From: Nocardia aobensis NBRC 100429
GTDB taxonomy: Bacteria; Actinomycetota; Actinomycetes; Mycobacteriales; Mycobacteriaceae
DNA: 64,000 bases
Direction of reading: 5' to 3'
Assembly: GCF_000308375.1 (NCBI RefSeq)
Contig: NZ_BAFQ01000297.1
Span: forward strand, 49,743 to 113,742
Shown here: positions 9,147-18,200 of the stretch, piece after piece
Numbering within the stretch: the first letter of the stretch is position 1
Layout of the letters: the number at the start of each line of letters is the position of its first letter
Translations under genes and position numbers: made by a program
The notes under the pieces: generated by a model
Databases searched by the model: none
What the model saw: the letters and a program-made list of their open reading frames with translations, nothing else
What the model was told of the DNA's origin: nothing

Positions 9147-9848
9147 ATGCGCGACATATTCTTCGCCGCGGCGGACATCTGGATGATCGCCATCGGGCTC
9201 ATCTGCGGCGCGAAATTCATTCGCGGCCAACACAATTATTTGATCGGCCTCGAGTGGATCATTATGGCGACATCAGGGACCAATTTTCTGATCTACGGGA
9301 TCACCGGGGCGGGCACCGATTCCCCGATGCACCACATCGCCTTCTTCTTGGACGCGTTCTCGCGCTCGATCGGGTTCACGCTGATCCTGGTCCTCGGGTT
9401 GCTGGCCGTCACTCACAGGTACAAGCCCACGATCCGCGTGGAGGTGGGCGCCTTCGCCCTGGCCGCGATCGTCGGGTTCGTCCTGTCGGAGTTCGCCGAA
9501 CAGGTTGGCACCCCGGGTAAGGTGTTCTTCCTGATCACCGCCCTCGCGACCTCCGGCTTCCTGTGCTATTTCGGATGGCGACTCTGGGAGTTCGGCGAGC
9601 GCGCCCATGCCGCGTGGGTGGCCGTCACCGTCGCGCTGAACGTGGTCGTCGCGTCGATCTACGACTTCTGGCGAATCCCCGGCGACGACGCCAACCACAC
9701 CCTCTTCTACACCCTCGCGCTATTCGCGTGGGGTCTGGTGATGCTCGTCATCTACCGGTCGTATGCGGCCTTCGCTGTCCACAACGAGCGGGTCGACGCG
9801 GGGCTCGTCCCGACCGCCGCCCCCATCCGAGAAGTCGAAATCGCATGA
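9147..9848 (+). CDS. Seven-TM integral membrane protein (copy 1 of a duplicated pair)
   Basis: 233 aa, almost entirely hydrophobic, with about seven predicted transmembrane helices (around residues 4-25, 30-52, 62-90, 98-117, 123-146, 153-175 and 190-215) and a short polar C-tail. I do not recognise the family. The start ATG at 9147 has GGAGG 8 nt upstream; a longer open frame is not supported. Its stop overlaps the start of the next gene (ATGA), so it is co-translated with a FAD oxidoreductase, which suggests a shared membrane-linked redox function. A paralogue lies inverted at 13942-14667, and 193 bp of the two genes are identical. Confidence 0.85.
   Translation: MRDIFFAAADIWMIAIGLICGAKFIRGQHNYLIGLEWIIMATSGTNFLIYGITGAGTDSPMHHIAFFLDAFSRSIGFTLILVLGLLAVTHRYKPTIRVEVGAFALAAIVGFVLSEFAEQVGTPGKVFFLITALATSGFLCYFGWRLWEFGERAHAAWVAVTVALNVVVASIYDFWRIPGDDANHTLFYTLALFAWGLVMLVIYRSYAAFAVHNERVDAGLVPTAAPIREVEIA
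9519..9711 (+). repeat. 193-bp perfect inverted repeat, left copy
   Basis: This stretch is identical to the reverse complement of 14097-14289, checked base by base. It covers the codons from KVFFLITALATSG to ANHTLFY of the 7-TM protein. Outside these limits the two paralogues differ at many synonymous sites, so the identity stops abruptly. Confidence 0.97.
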
Positions 9849-11251
9849 GCACCACTGCGAATACGACCTACACCACTTTCACCGGCTGGATAGATCCGCC
9901 CACCGACCTGCGACCGCCGCTGACGGAGAACCTCACCTGCTCCGTCGCGGTCGTCGGCGGTGGACTCGCGGGCATGGCGACCGCGCTCCGCCTCGCGGAG
10001 CGAGGAGTGGACACCATCTTGCTGGAATCGGAGTTCTGCGGGCACGGCTCGAGCTCCCGCAACGCCGGCCAACTGGCAAGCGCGCCCGGCGGCGACATCC
10101 AGTTACTGAACTTGTTCTTCGGCAAACGGATGCCGGCGATTATCCGCCTCACCGAAAACGCCGCCGGCCACGTCGAGAACCTGATCGAAACCCTGGACAT
10201 CGACTGCGACTACGAAGCCACCGGCAACGTCTTCGCCGCCGTCTCTCGCGGCCAACTGGGGCGGGCCCGGCGCATCGCGAAAATCCTCCGACGCGCTGGC
10301 GCCCACGTCGAAGAGGGCACCGCTCACGAACTCGGCATCCCGCCCAGCTTCCTCGGCGGCATGCGCGAAATCCAGGGCGGAATCATGAACCCCGGCAAAC
10401 TCCTGCGCGGCCTGCGCAACGCGGTACTCGCCTCGACCGTACGTGTCTTCGAACAGTCGAAAGTCACTGACATCGTGCACAGCAACGGCACCGTCACCGT
10501 CGGAACACCCCGCGGCGTGGTCCGAGCCCGGAAGGTGGTGCTTGCCACGAATGTCTACGGGGGCGAGTGGGATATCACGCCGAAACGCCTGTCGTCGCCG
10601 ATGTGGGTGACCGAGGTCGAGACCGAGCCGATCGCCCCGGAGCGGCTCGCCGCTCTCGGCTGGACCAGCCGATCCGGGCTCATCACCCAGCACAACATCA
10701 TGGAGAACTACCGGCTCACCGCGCGCAACACCATCGTGTTCGGCGTGCGGCAAATCGAAGCTGCCGCGAGCTATCCGCTCCCCGTGCGCAGTCCCGACCC
10801 GGCGGTCGTGGCCGACCTCGCGAGTGCGTTCGCGCGGCGTTTCCCGCCGCTGGCGGACGTGGCGATCGACCGCGCGTGGGGCGGCTGGATCGGGATCACC
10901 TCGACCTGGCTGCCAGTGGCCGGGACGATCGGCGACGACGTCTACTACTGCCTGGCGTGCAACGGCCACGGGCTCGCCCAGGCCACGTATATCGGGTCGC
11001 TCATCGCGGAGCGGATCGCCACCGGCACCACCCCGGACGATCTGCGCACCATCTGGGTCGACGAACCGAAGTTCGGCCGTGTGGTCCCGATGATCATGGG
11101 GCGCCTCGGATTACGCGCGGCATGGGCCCTGGACAGGTTCAACGACATGATCAACGGCAGCAAGCGCAACGCACGCCAGGGATTCGCCGCCGCCTCGAAT
11201 GGTGCGCCGGCCCCCGTGCCTATTACATCGCGCGCCGACAAGGCCAGTTGA
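9845..11251 (+). CDS. FAD-dependent oxidoreductase of the D-amino-acid oxidase/glycine oxidase (DAO) family
   Basis: 468 aa. The FAD-binding Rossmann motif VAVVGGGLAGMATALRLAE is at about residues 36-54 and the C-terminal FAD segment with YYCLACNGHGLAQAT near residue 375. About 35 residues precede the Rossmann fold, as in the PuuB-like branch that oxidises secondary or gamma-glutamyl amines; SSSRNAGQLASAPGG near residue 70 also fits that branch. The ATG at 9845 overlaps the stop of the 7-TM gene. A decayed fragment of a second such gene sits next to the other 7-TM copy at 14818-14938. Likely oxidises an amine or amino acid; substrate unknown. Confidence 0.9.
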   Translation: MSTTANTTYTTFTGWIDPPTDLRPPLTENLTCSVAVVGGGLAGMATALRLAERGVDTILLESEFCGHGSSSRNAGQLASAPGGDIQLLNLFFGKRMPAIIRLTENAAGHVENLIETLDIDCDYEATGNVFAAVSRGQLGRARRIAKILRRAGAHVEEGTAHELGIPPSFLGGMREIQGGIMNPGKLLRGLRNAVLASTVRVFEQSKVTDIVHSNGTVTVGTPRGVVRARKVVLATNVYGGEWDITPKRLSSPMWVTEVETEPIAPERLAALGWTSRSGLITQHNIMENYRLTARNTIVFGVRQIEAAASYPLPVRSPDPAVVADLASAFARRFPPLADVAIDRAWGGWIGITSTWLPVAGTIGDDVYYCLACNGHGLAQATYIGSLIAERIATGTTPDDLRTIWVDEPKFGRVVPMIMGRLGLRAAWALDRFNDMINGSKRNARQGFAAASNGAPAPVPITSRADKAS

Positions 11252-11353
11252 AACGCGACAGTCGACCACCGGGCGCACTGCTCCAGCGCCCCGAGGCCTC
11301 CGCCGAATCATGGGCGACGGCTCACTCACCGCACGACATCGCTGTACTCCCGA

Positions 11354-11414
11354 ATACCGTCCACTGAAGCACCACCGACCTGTACGCGGTCGGTGGTGCT
11401 TCAGTGGACGGTAT
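11354..11414. terminator. Long hairpin, probable bidirectional terminator
   Basis: Perfect 27-bp stem (11354-11380 with 11388-11414) around a 7-nt loop. It lies between the converging FAD oxidoreductase and secreted-protein genes. No U-tract follows on either strand, as is usual for actinobacterial terminators. The stem is unusually long. Confidence 0.75.
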
Positions 11415-11453
11415 AGCCGTGACGCAGCGGGCGGTCCCCTCTCGCACATCACT

Positions 11454-11495
11454 CGAACACTCGGTCGTGTCAGAGCCGACACGACCGAGTGTTCG
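11454..11495. terminator. Second hairpin in the same convergent gap
   Basis: Perfect 18-bp stem (11454-11471 with 11478-11495), 6-nt loop, 40 bp beyond the first hairpin. It is nearer the 3' end of the leftward secreted-protein gene and probably terminates that transcript. Confidence 0.65.
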
Positions 11496-11563
11496 ATCCT
11501 CGGGAGTACGGCCCAGGAGCCTTACCCCACCGCGCTCATTCGGCCCGATCGATCAGATCGTGA

Positions 11564-12211
11564 TCAGAGGTCTCCGTTGGCTTGTAGCTGCTGGTACTGC
11601 TGGATGCCGGTAGCGATTCCAACGGGCGCCCCGACCACGGCGCCGCCGACGATGGCGCCGAGTCCGCCGAGAGTGGCGGCACCGGCGAGACAGGCCGGGA
11701 TACTCAAGACTCCAGCGGTGACCGCGATGCCGACAAGCCCCGGGACCGCGCAGCCGATGACCGCGCCGCCGACGCCGCCGGCCATGGCCCCGGCACCGGC
11801 CGCGAGGCCGAAGCTGGTAGCGACCGTGCCGAGCGCGGTCTGAATGTCGGCGTTCTTGTCGGCCGCAGACTTCGGCGTGTCGGCGTTGATCGTATCGGGC
11901 CGGGCGGTGTCGACCTTGCCGCCGGCCGAAGGCTGTGGGGCTACGGCATCCGGATTGCCGAACACCGTCTGTCTCTCGGCATCCGCGACAGAAACCTGGC
12001 CGCCCACAGCCTCAACCACGCCGAACGGGGTCGCGTTTGCGGCGGCGGCGGTGGCTCCATCGCCCGCGTACCGGATGCTCGGTGCGAGCTCCACAGACGC
12101 CGGTGGGCCAACAGGGTTCGCGGGTGCGGCGCCAGCCGCTTCGGTGCCGAGCGAGACCGCGGCCGCGGTCATAGCCGTAACGGTCATTGCTTTGACAATC
12201 GTCCGTTTCAT
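11564..12211 (-). CDS. Small secreted protein, function unknown
   Basis: 215 aa. The N-terminus has a clear Sec signal: KR followed by a hydrophobic run and an AGAAPA-type cleavage site near residue 29. The mature part is Ala/Gly/Pro-rich, with a long Gly/Ala-rich hydrophobic C-terminal half (about residues 125-205) containing two cysteines (GCAVPG and PACLAG) that could pair. This layout is common among Nocardia exported proteins of unknown role. The start ATG at 12211 has AAAGGAA upstream; a longer frame lacks the signal context. Expressed alone between two terminator-like hairpins. Confidence 0.8.
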   Translation of the reverse strand: MKRTIVKAMTVTAMTAAAVSLGTEAAGAAPANPVGPPASVELAPSIRYAGDGATAAAANATPFGVVEAVGGQVSVADAERQTVFGNPDAVAPQPSAGGKVDTARPDTINADTPKSAADKNADIQTALGTVATSFGLAAGAGAMAGGVGGAVIGCAVPGLVGIAVTAGVLSIPACLAGAATLGGLGAIVGGAVVGAPVGIATGIQQYQQLQANGDL

Positions 12212-12288
12212 CGGTTGATTGTTCCTTTCATTCCAATGGATTGGGGCGGCAGATTTGTTGCGCACGACGTTTCGGTTCGAGGAAAGAG

Positions 12289-12343
12289 TCGCCCGCCGAT
12301 GACCGCGACTTGACAATTCAGATCGTCGGCCATCGGCGGGCGA
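12289..12343 (-). terminator. Hairpin downstream of the MFS gene
   Basis: Perfect 13-bp inverted repeat TCGCCCGCCGATG (12289-12301) with 12331-12343, extendable past one mismatch. It lies about 110 bp beyond the stop of the leftward MFS gene and before the secreted-protein gene, so it would separate the two transcripts. Confidence 0.6.
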
Positions 12344-12453
12344 ACGTCAGCGGACAGCTCACTCCGGTGAAGGTGGTGTGTTCGATGTTCTCGGTACTCG
12401 TCGATCCGTTCCCGAGTAGTCGTTGCCGGCGAACGGTGTTGGTACCGAGCTGT

Positions 12454-13926
12454 TTACGCGATCGCCGCGCCGGTATCGAGGCGACGGCCGCCCCGCGCTC
12501 GCGAGATCACGAGAGTCGCGAGTACGGCGATCGCGAGGACGGCCGACAGCCAGTAGCCGATGCCGTACAGGCTCTCGGCCGCGACCTCGAGATGCGTACC
12601 GGGAATCTGGACCACGGAGACACTCAGGTCGCCGCTGACCAGCGCCGTGCCGAAAGCGAATCCAACGGCCATGAAAGTGCCGGCGACACCCGAGGCCATT
12701 CCTGCCTTCTCCTGTGGCACCGCCATCTGTACCGTGGTGAAGCCCGCCGAGTAGCCGACGCTGCAACCGAGTCCCATTGCGGCGGCGCCGACGAGGTAAT
12801 GCCACTGCTGGTTGTGAGCCACAGCCAGCCAGGCAAGCCCGGCCGCGCTGATGAGGGCCCCGGCGACGAAGACAGGCACGGCGCGCCCGTTGGTGACGAG
12901 CCGATCGACCAGAGCACCGCCGACGAGGAAGGTGACCGCGAACGGAACCATGAGCCAGCCGGTCTGCAGTGCGCTGAGGCCCAGCCCGTAGGCGTCGGCC
13001 GGACGCAGCGCGGCAGGAATGATCTGCGTGTACGTGCTGACCAGTAGCAGGAAAGCGGCGTTGACCGCGGCGAACAGCGCGATGCACACGCATGATGCGC
13101 TGACCAGCGTGGCCTTCATCAGTGCCACATCGAATACGGCGTTCGCGGACCGGCGCTGCGTGCGCAACCATCCGGCGGCGCCGGCGATCCCGACGACCAA
13201 CGGAATCAACGCCGCGCTACCCCACACCAGTCCTTGCGTCAGGGTCAGCAGGATTGCCGCGACCCAGCCGATCATCCACACCGTGCCGACGACGCCGATA
13301 CGTCCTGACCGCTCGGCGGGCGGGTTGTGTGGAATGACCACCACCGAGCCGAAAGTCAGTGCCGCGCAGATGGCCGTGAGAATCACGAAAAAGCTCCGTA
13401 GCGACAAGTTCTCGACGATGAACCCGCCGCCGATCATACCGACGACAATGCCGACGCCGGTGGCGATGACAAGCACCGCCACACCGACTGTGGCGTGATT
13501 CTCGCCCAGACCGCGGCGGAGGAACCCGAGCGGCAGGAGTTGGGCCGCGCCGCCGACGCCCATGAGTACGCACCCGATCAGGAGTGCGGGATAGGAGCGT
13601 GCGATGACAGGGACGAGCGCTCCGCCGGCCATCAGCGCGGCGGCGACCACTGTCGCGATGCGATCACCGTACAGGTCGGCCAGTCTCGGCAGCAGAATGA
13701 AACCTGCACCGCCCCCTAGTGTCAGCAATGTGTAGAGCCACGTCGCGGCGGCCACCGATTGCAGGCCGTAGTGGGCCTGGATCATGGGCAGCAGCGGTGG
13801 AAGGACGAAGATGACCGCGTTGGTAACGACGACCATGAGAGCGCCGAGACCAATGAGCAAGGACTTGCGCCAGAGCGAAAGTTGCTCTGCTGCAGATTGT
13901 TTCGATTCGACTTGGGTTTCGGTCAT
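12454..13926 (-). CDS. MFS drug:H+ antiporter-like exporter (DHA2-type)
   Basis: 490 aa with about 14 hydrophobic segments, the length and layout of the DHA2 group. The loop 2-3 signature region is GFILLPRLADLYGDR near residue 80, and a motif-C-like Gly-rich helix GVGIVVGMIGGGFI lies near residue 155, which points to export rather than uptake. The substrate is unknown. The gene begins 15 bp downstream of the 7-TM paralogue (13942-14667), so the two probably share a transcript; a periplasm-facing or membrane redox role for the 7-TM protein linked to efflux is possible but unproven. Confidence 0.9.
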   Translation of the reverse strand: MTETQVESKQSAAEQLSLWRKSLLIGLGALMVVVTNAVIFVLPPLLPMIQAHYGLQSVAAATWLYTLLTLGGGAGFILLPRLADLYGDRIATVVAAALMAGGALVPVIARSYPALLIGCVLMGVGGAAQLLPLGFLRRGLGENHATVGVAVLVIATGVGIVVGMIGGGFIVENLSLRSFFVILTAICAALTFGSVVVIPHNPPAERSGRIGVVGTVWMIGWVAAILLTLTQGLVWGSAALIPLVVGIAGAAGWLRTQRRSANAVFDVALMKATLVSASCVCIALFAAVNAAFLLLVSTYTQIIPAALRPADAYGLGLSALQTGWLMVPFAVTFLVGGALVDRLVTNGRAVPVFVAGALISAAGLAWLAVAHNQQWHYLVGAAAMGLGCSVGYSAGFTTVQMAVPQEKAGMASGVAGTFMAVGFAFGTALVSGDLSVSVVQIPGTHLEVAAESLYGIGYWLSAVLAIAVLATLVISRARGGRRLDTGAAIA

Positions 13927-13941
13927 GGTCAGGCTTCTTTC

Positions 13942-14667
13942 TCACTTCGGTGCTCGACGCAGCGCGGAGTGGTCGTCGCGGTCCACCGCGATCGGGCGGC
14001 GGCCGGACGTGTCGAACCGCTGGTTGTGGGCATCGAAGGCGGCGTACGCCCGGTAGATGACGAGCATCGCCAAACCCCAGGCGAATAGCGCCAGGCTGTA
14101 GAAGAGGGTGTGGTTGGCGTCGTCGCCGGGGATTCGCCAGAAGTCGTAGATCGACGCGACGACCACGTTCAGCGCGACGGTGACGGCCACCCACGCGGCA
14201 TGGGCGCGCTCGCCGAACTCCCAGAGTCGCCATCCGAAATAGCACAGGAAGCCGGAGGTCGCGAGGGCGGTGATCAGGAAGAACACCTTGCCCGGCGTAC
14301 CGATCTGTTCGGCGAACTCCGACAGCACGAACCCGAGCACCGCGGCCAAGGCGAAGGCCCCCACCTCGACACCGACCGAAGGCTTGTACCCGTGGGTCAC
14401 CACCAGCAACCCCAGGACCAGAATCAATGTGAATCCGATCGAGCGCGAGAACGCGTCGAAGAAGAAGGCAACGTGATACATCGGAGAGCCGGGGCCCGCT
14501 TTTGTCATGCTGTAGATCAGGAAATTGGTCCCCGATGTCGCCATGACGAGCCACTCGAGTCCGATGAGATAGTTCCGATAATTTCGAATGAATCGGACCC
14601 CATAGGTCAGCCCGGTGGCGATCATCCATATGTCCGTGGCCAGGAATAGTAGGTCTCGGATAGCCAT
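13942..14667 (-). CDS. Seven-TM integral membrane protein (copy 2, inverted paralogue)
   Basis: 241 aa, very similar over its length to the 9147-9848 protein: same seven helices, same YLIGLEW, ATSGTNFLIY and FDAF/LDAFSRSIGFTLILVLG segments. A 64-residue stretch is identical, encoded by the 193-bp repeat. The C-tail differs (about 15 residues longer, polar). The start ATG at 14667 has AAGGAGA at good spacing. Unlike copy 1 it is not followed by an intact FAD oxidoreductase; instead the MFS gene follows, and a fragment of the oxidoreductase lies on the other side on the opposite strand. Confidence 0.85.
   Translation of the reverse strand: MAIRDLLFLATDIWMIATGLTYGVRFIRNYRNYLIGLEWLVMATSGTNFLIYSMTKAGPGSPMYHVAFFFDAFSRSIGFTLILVLGLLVVTHGYKPSVGVEVGAFALAAVLGFVLSEFAEQIGTPGKVFFLITALATSGFLCYFGWRLWEFGERAHAAWVAVTVALNVVVASIYDFWRIPGDDANHTLFYSLALFAWGLAMLVIYRAYAAFDAHNQRFDTSGRRPIAVDRDDHSALRRAPK
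14097..14289 (-). repeat. 193-bp perfect inverted repeat, right copy
   Basis: Reverse complement of 9519-9711 with no mismatch. It forms the right arm of an inverted repeat whose inner ends are 4.4 kb apart, so recombination between the arms would invert the segment holding the FAD oxidoreductase 3' part, the secreted protein and the MFS gene. Confidence 0.97.
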
Positions 14668-14817
14668 GGCCCGTCTCCTTGAAATGTGATCTGTATCTCG
14701 TGCGGAGATCAGGGTCGCGCAGCGGGAACGTCGATCGCTACGCCGACCTGCACCATCTGTTCGGACGTATGCGACAGATTGCACCGCAGACGGGTGTGAA
14801 ATGCGACATATTCGGCA

Positions 14818-14938
14818 CTGGGGGCAATCCGCCCACAGACCTCCGATCGCCACCGACTCCAGAACTCACCCGCTTCGTCGCAATGATCGGTGGCGGACTC
14901 ACAGGGACGGCAACCGTCAGCGGCGATGTCGACACCCC
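14818..14938 (+). pseudogene. Fragment of a second DAO-family FAD oxidoreductase gene
   Basis: The plus-strand translation reads NPPTDLRSPPTPELT, then VAMIGGGLTGTATV, then GDVDTP. This follows residues about 17-60 of the 9845-11251 protein (PPTDLRPPLTENLT, VAVVGGGLAGMATA, GVDTI), with a short internal deletion after the Rossmann motif. Nothing recognisable of the rest of the gene remains. It lies 150 bp from the second 7-TM gene, so the 7-TM/oxidoreductase pair was duplicated as a unit and this half decayed. Confidence 0.7.
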
Positions 14939-15257
14939 CCCGGGACCGAGGACGGTGCCGAATGCGGTGTATCGAAGGTCGGCGGACCTGCGCCGACGGC
15001 CGATTACGACTCGCTGGGATCGACAGCTTGCGCAGGGAGCGGCTCGACCGTGGCGGTGGCCGCGACAGTGGCGTCTTTCAGCAGGATCCACATCGTCAGC
15101 CGCTCGGGTGTGCGAGTCGCGTGGATGACCGGCTCAGCTCCCCATACTCAGTGGTGAACCGAAGTGGCCGGGCGGCAGCCGGAAATCGGACGGTCTCCTC
15201 CGACGTCGTCGGCGGCGATAGTCTGGATCTACCTGCCGGCAATCTGACGGGTAGCCG
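14939..15257. other. Intergenic region upstream of the PknK-like gene
   Basis: About 320 bp with no convincing coding content. It must hold the promoter of the PknK-like gene; I see no strong -10/-35 pair or palindrome. Confidence 0.4.
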
Positions 15258-18200
15258 ATGGTCGAGAGCGATCCGTTCAAGACTCAGCGTGATGGTGTCG
15301 ATGTCGTCACGGAGCTCGACGCTGCGGGTTTCGCGGAGGCGGAAGAGATCGGGCGGGGTGGTTTCGGGCAGGTGTATCGGTGCACCCAGCTCGCCGTCGA
15401 GCGCACCGTCGCGGTCAAGGTGCTGACCGGCGAACTCGACGAGAATCGGGAGCGCTTCCTTCGCGAGCAACGGGCCATGGGGCGGCTGACCGGCCATCCC
15501 AATATCGCGGGGATGCTCGAAGTCGGCGAAACCTCCGCCGGTCGCCCGTACCTGGTGATGCCCTATTACGCGCGTGGTTCGCTCGATGACCGCATTCGTC
15601 GCGACGGCCCGTTGCCGCTGCCGCAGGTGCTGCGTCTGGGCGTGAAGATCGCCGGTGCGCTGGCGACCGCGCATCGCGCCGATGTGCTGCACCGCGATAT
15701 CAAGCCGAGCAACATCCTGATCACCGACTACGACGAACCCGCGCTGACCGACTTCGGCATCGCCCACATCACCGGCGGATTCGAGACCTCGGCCGGCACG
15801 ATCACCGGGTCCCCGGCGTTCACCGCACCCGAGGTGATCAGTACCGGCGCCGCGAGCCGAGCCTCCGACGTCTACGGACTGGGCGCCACCTTGTTCGCCG
15901 CGCTGACCGGACACGCGGCCTTCGAACGCCGCAGCGGCGAGCAGGTCGTCGCGCAGTTCCTGCGCATCACCGAGCAACCCGTCCCCGACCTGCGGGAACG
16001 AGGTTACCCCGACGACGTGTGCGCGGTGATCGAGGCAGCGATGTCCCGTGATCCCTCCCACCGGCCCACCGCCGAGATGATCGGCGAACAACTCCGCCGT
16101 GTAGAGCACGATCACGGCTTCGCCGTCGACGAGATGCCCGTTCAGCATCCCTCGGACGCCGAGCACAGGCCACCACCGGTCGCAGCGGGGACCACCGCCG
16201 GGAACCTGCCGCTGGAATTGACCAGCTTCGTCGATCGCCGCATCCAGGTAGCCGAGGTCAAGAATCTGCTGGCAGGGGCTCGTCTTGTGACCCTGACCGG
16301 GATCGGCGGTGTCGGCAAATCCCGGCTCGCCCTGCGAGTCGCCCACAAACTCACACCGGATTTCACCGACGGTGTGTGGCTGGTCGAGCTGAGCGAGCTC
16401 CGCGACCCGGCGCTGGTGGCCGAGAACGTCGCCGCCGCCCTCGGCCTGCAGAACCGCGGTGCCGGCCGAACACTCGACGTCCTCATCCGATACCTGGGCA
16501 GCAAAGACCTCCTGCTGGTACTCGACAACTGCGAACACGTCATCGACGAGGCCGCGAAACTGACCGAGTCGCTGCTGCGAACCTGCCCGGGCGTGAGAAT
16601 CATGGCGACCAGCCGCGAGGCCCTGGGCATCGGCGCCGAATCGGTGTATGCCGTTGCACCCCTTGGTATTCCAGGCCCGGCCGGTAGGCGGTCCGCTCGC
16701 GACGACGCGGTCACCCTGTTCGCCGAACGAGCCGCCGCGGCCGTGCCGGGATTCGCGGTGACCGAACGCAATCGCTCCACCGTCACCCGCATCTGCGCCC
16801 GGCTCGACGGCCTGCCGTTGGCGATCGAACTGGCCGCCGCACGGCTGCGCACGATGTCACTCGACCAGATCGACTCCCGTCTCGACGACCGATTCGCATT
16901 ACTGACCCGCGGCAGCCGCGGCGCACCGAAGCGACAGCAAACCCTGCAATGGTGCATCGCCTGGAGCTACGACCTCTGCACGACAACCGAGCAACACCTC
17001 TGGGAGCAGCTTTCGGTTTTCGCCGGTGGATTCGAACTCGACGCCGCCGAACACGTCTGCGAAAGCGACCTCGACGACGCGGAGTTGCTCGACGCGGTGG
17101 CCGCCCTGGTGGACAAGTCGATCCTGCTCCGCGACGAGACCGACGATGGTGTCCGGTTCCGGATGCTCGACACCGTCCAGCAGTACGGCCGGCAGATGGC
17201 CGAAGCACGCGGCACCTACTCGGAGACTGCCCGGCGCCATCGTGAGTGGTGCGAGCAGATGGCCCTCAACGCCGAGCAGGAGTGGATCGGCCCGCACCAA
17301 CCGGCGTGGATCGCGCGACTGGAACGCGAGCTTCCGAATCTGCGAAAAGCATTGGAGTTCACCCTTTCCGAGCCGAACGAGGGCGCTGCGCACATTGCGA
17401 GCACGCTCTATCTGTTCTGGGCATTGGGTGGCCGGCTCAGCGAAGGCCGCCGCTGGCTGGAACGCGAACTCGCCCAGCCCATTCGATCCTCGCCCATACA
17501 CCGGGCCAAGGCGTTGTTCGTCGCCAGCTCGATGGCCGGGCTACAGGAAGACATGCAGACTGCTTCGGTAAAGCTACGGGAACTCGCGAATCTAGCCGAC
17601 GATACAGCGGATCCGCTGGCCAAGGCGCTGGTCTCCCATGCAGAAGCCAATATCTGTCTTGCCGGCGGCGACGTCGAGCTCCGGCGTGCGAGCGACCTTC
17701 TGACCGAAGCGGTCGCCCTGTACACCACACTCGGTGAGCCCGGCTTGCAGCTCGATGCCCAGATCTCCCTCGGGTGGAGTTATGCCCTTCGGGGCGACAG
17801 CGATCGCGCACTTCCGCCGCTCGAGCAGGCACTGGCTGTCACCGATTCAGCCGGCGAAGTGATGCTCCGATCATGGGCGATGTTGGCCGCGGGTTTTGCC
17901 CTATGGCGACAAGGCGATATCGGCGCGGCCACACACATGCTCCAAGCCGGAATCCAGGCCGCGCGCCAGGTGAACGACCCCCTCGTCGCGGCGGTGTGCT
18001 CGGAAACCCTGGCCTGGACAGCAGCACAGCAGCACCATTACCGCCGCGCGACGGTTCTGATGGGCGCCGCCGACACATTGGGACACGCCGCCGGAATCTC
18101 CGCCTTCATACTCTCGGACTTGCAGATCCATCGCGAACAGGCCGAGCGAGCCGCCCGAACAGCGCTGGGCGCCCGAGCATTCGAGGCCGCCCGCCAGGAA

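Larger units (their letters stand above)
11252..11563. other. Convergent intergenic region
   Basis: 312 bp between two converging genes. Apart from the two long hairpins listed separately I see no gene or other element here. Confidence 0.6.

Noticed and set aside
12360..12453. Possible riboswitch or small RNA downstream of the MFS gene
   Set aside because: No recognisable structure apart from the hairpin at 12289-12343.
15096..16538. 480-codon minus-strand frame opposite the PknK-like gene
   Set aside because: Antisense shadow of the kinase; no motif of its own.
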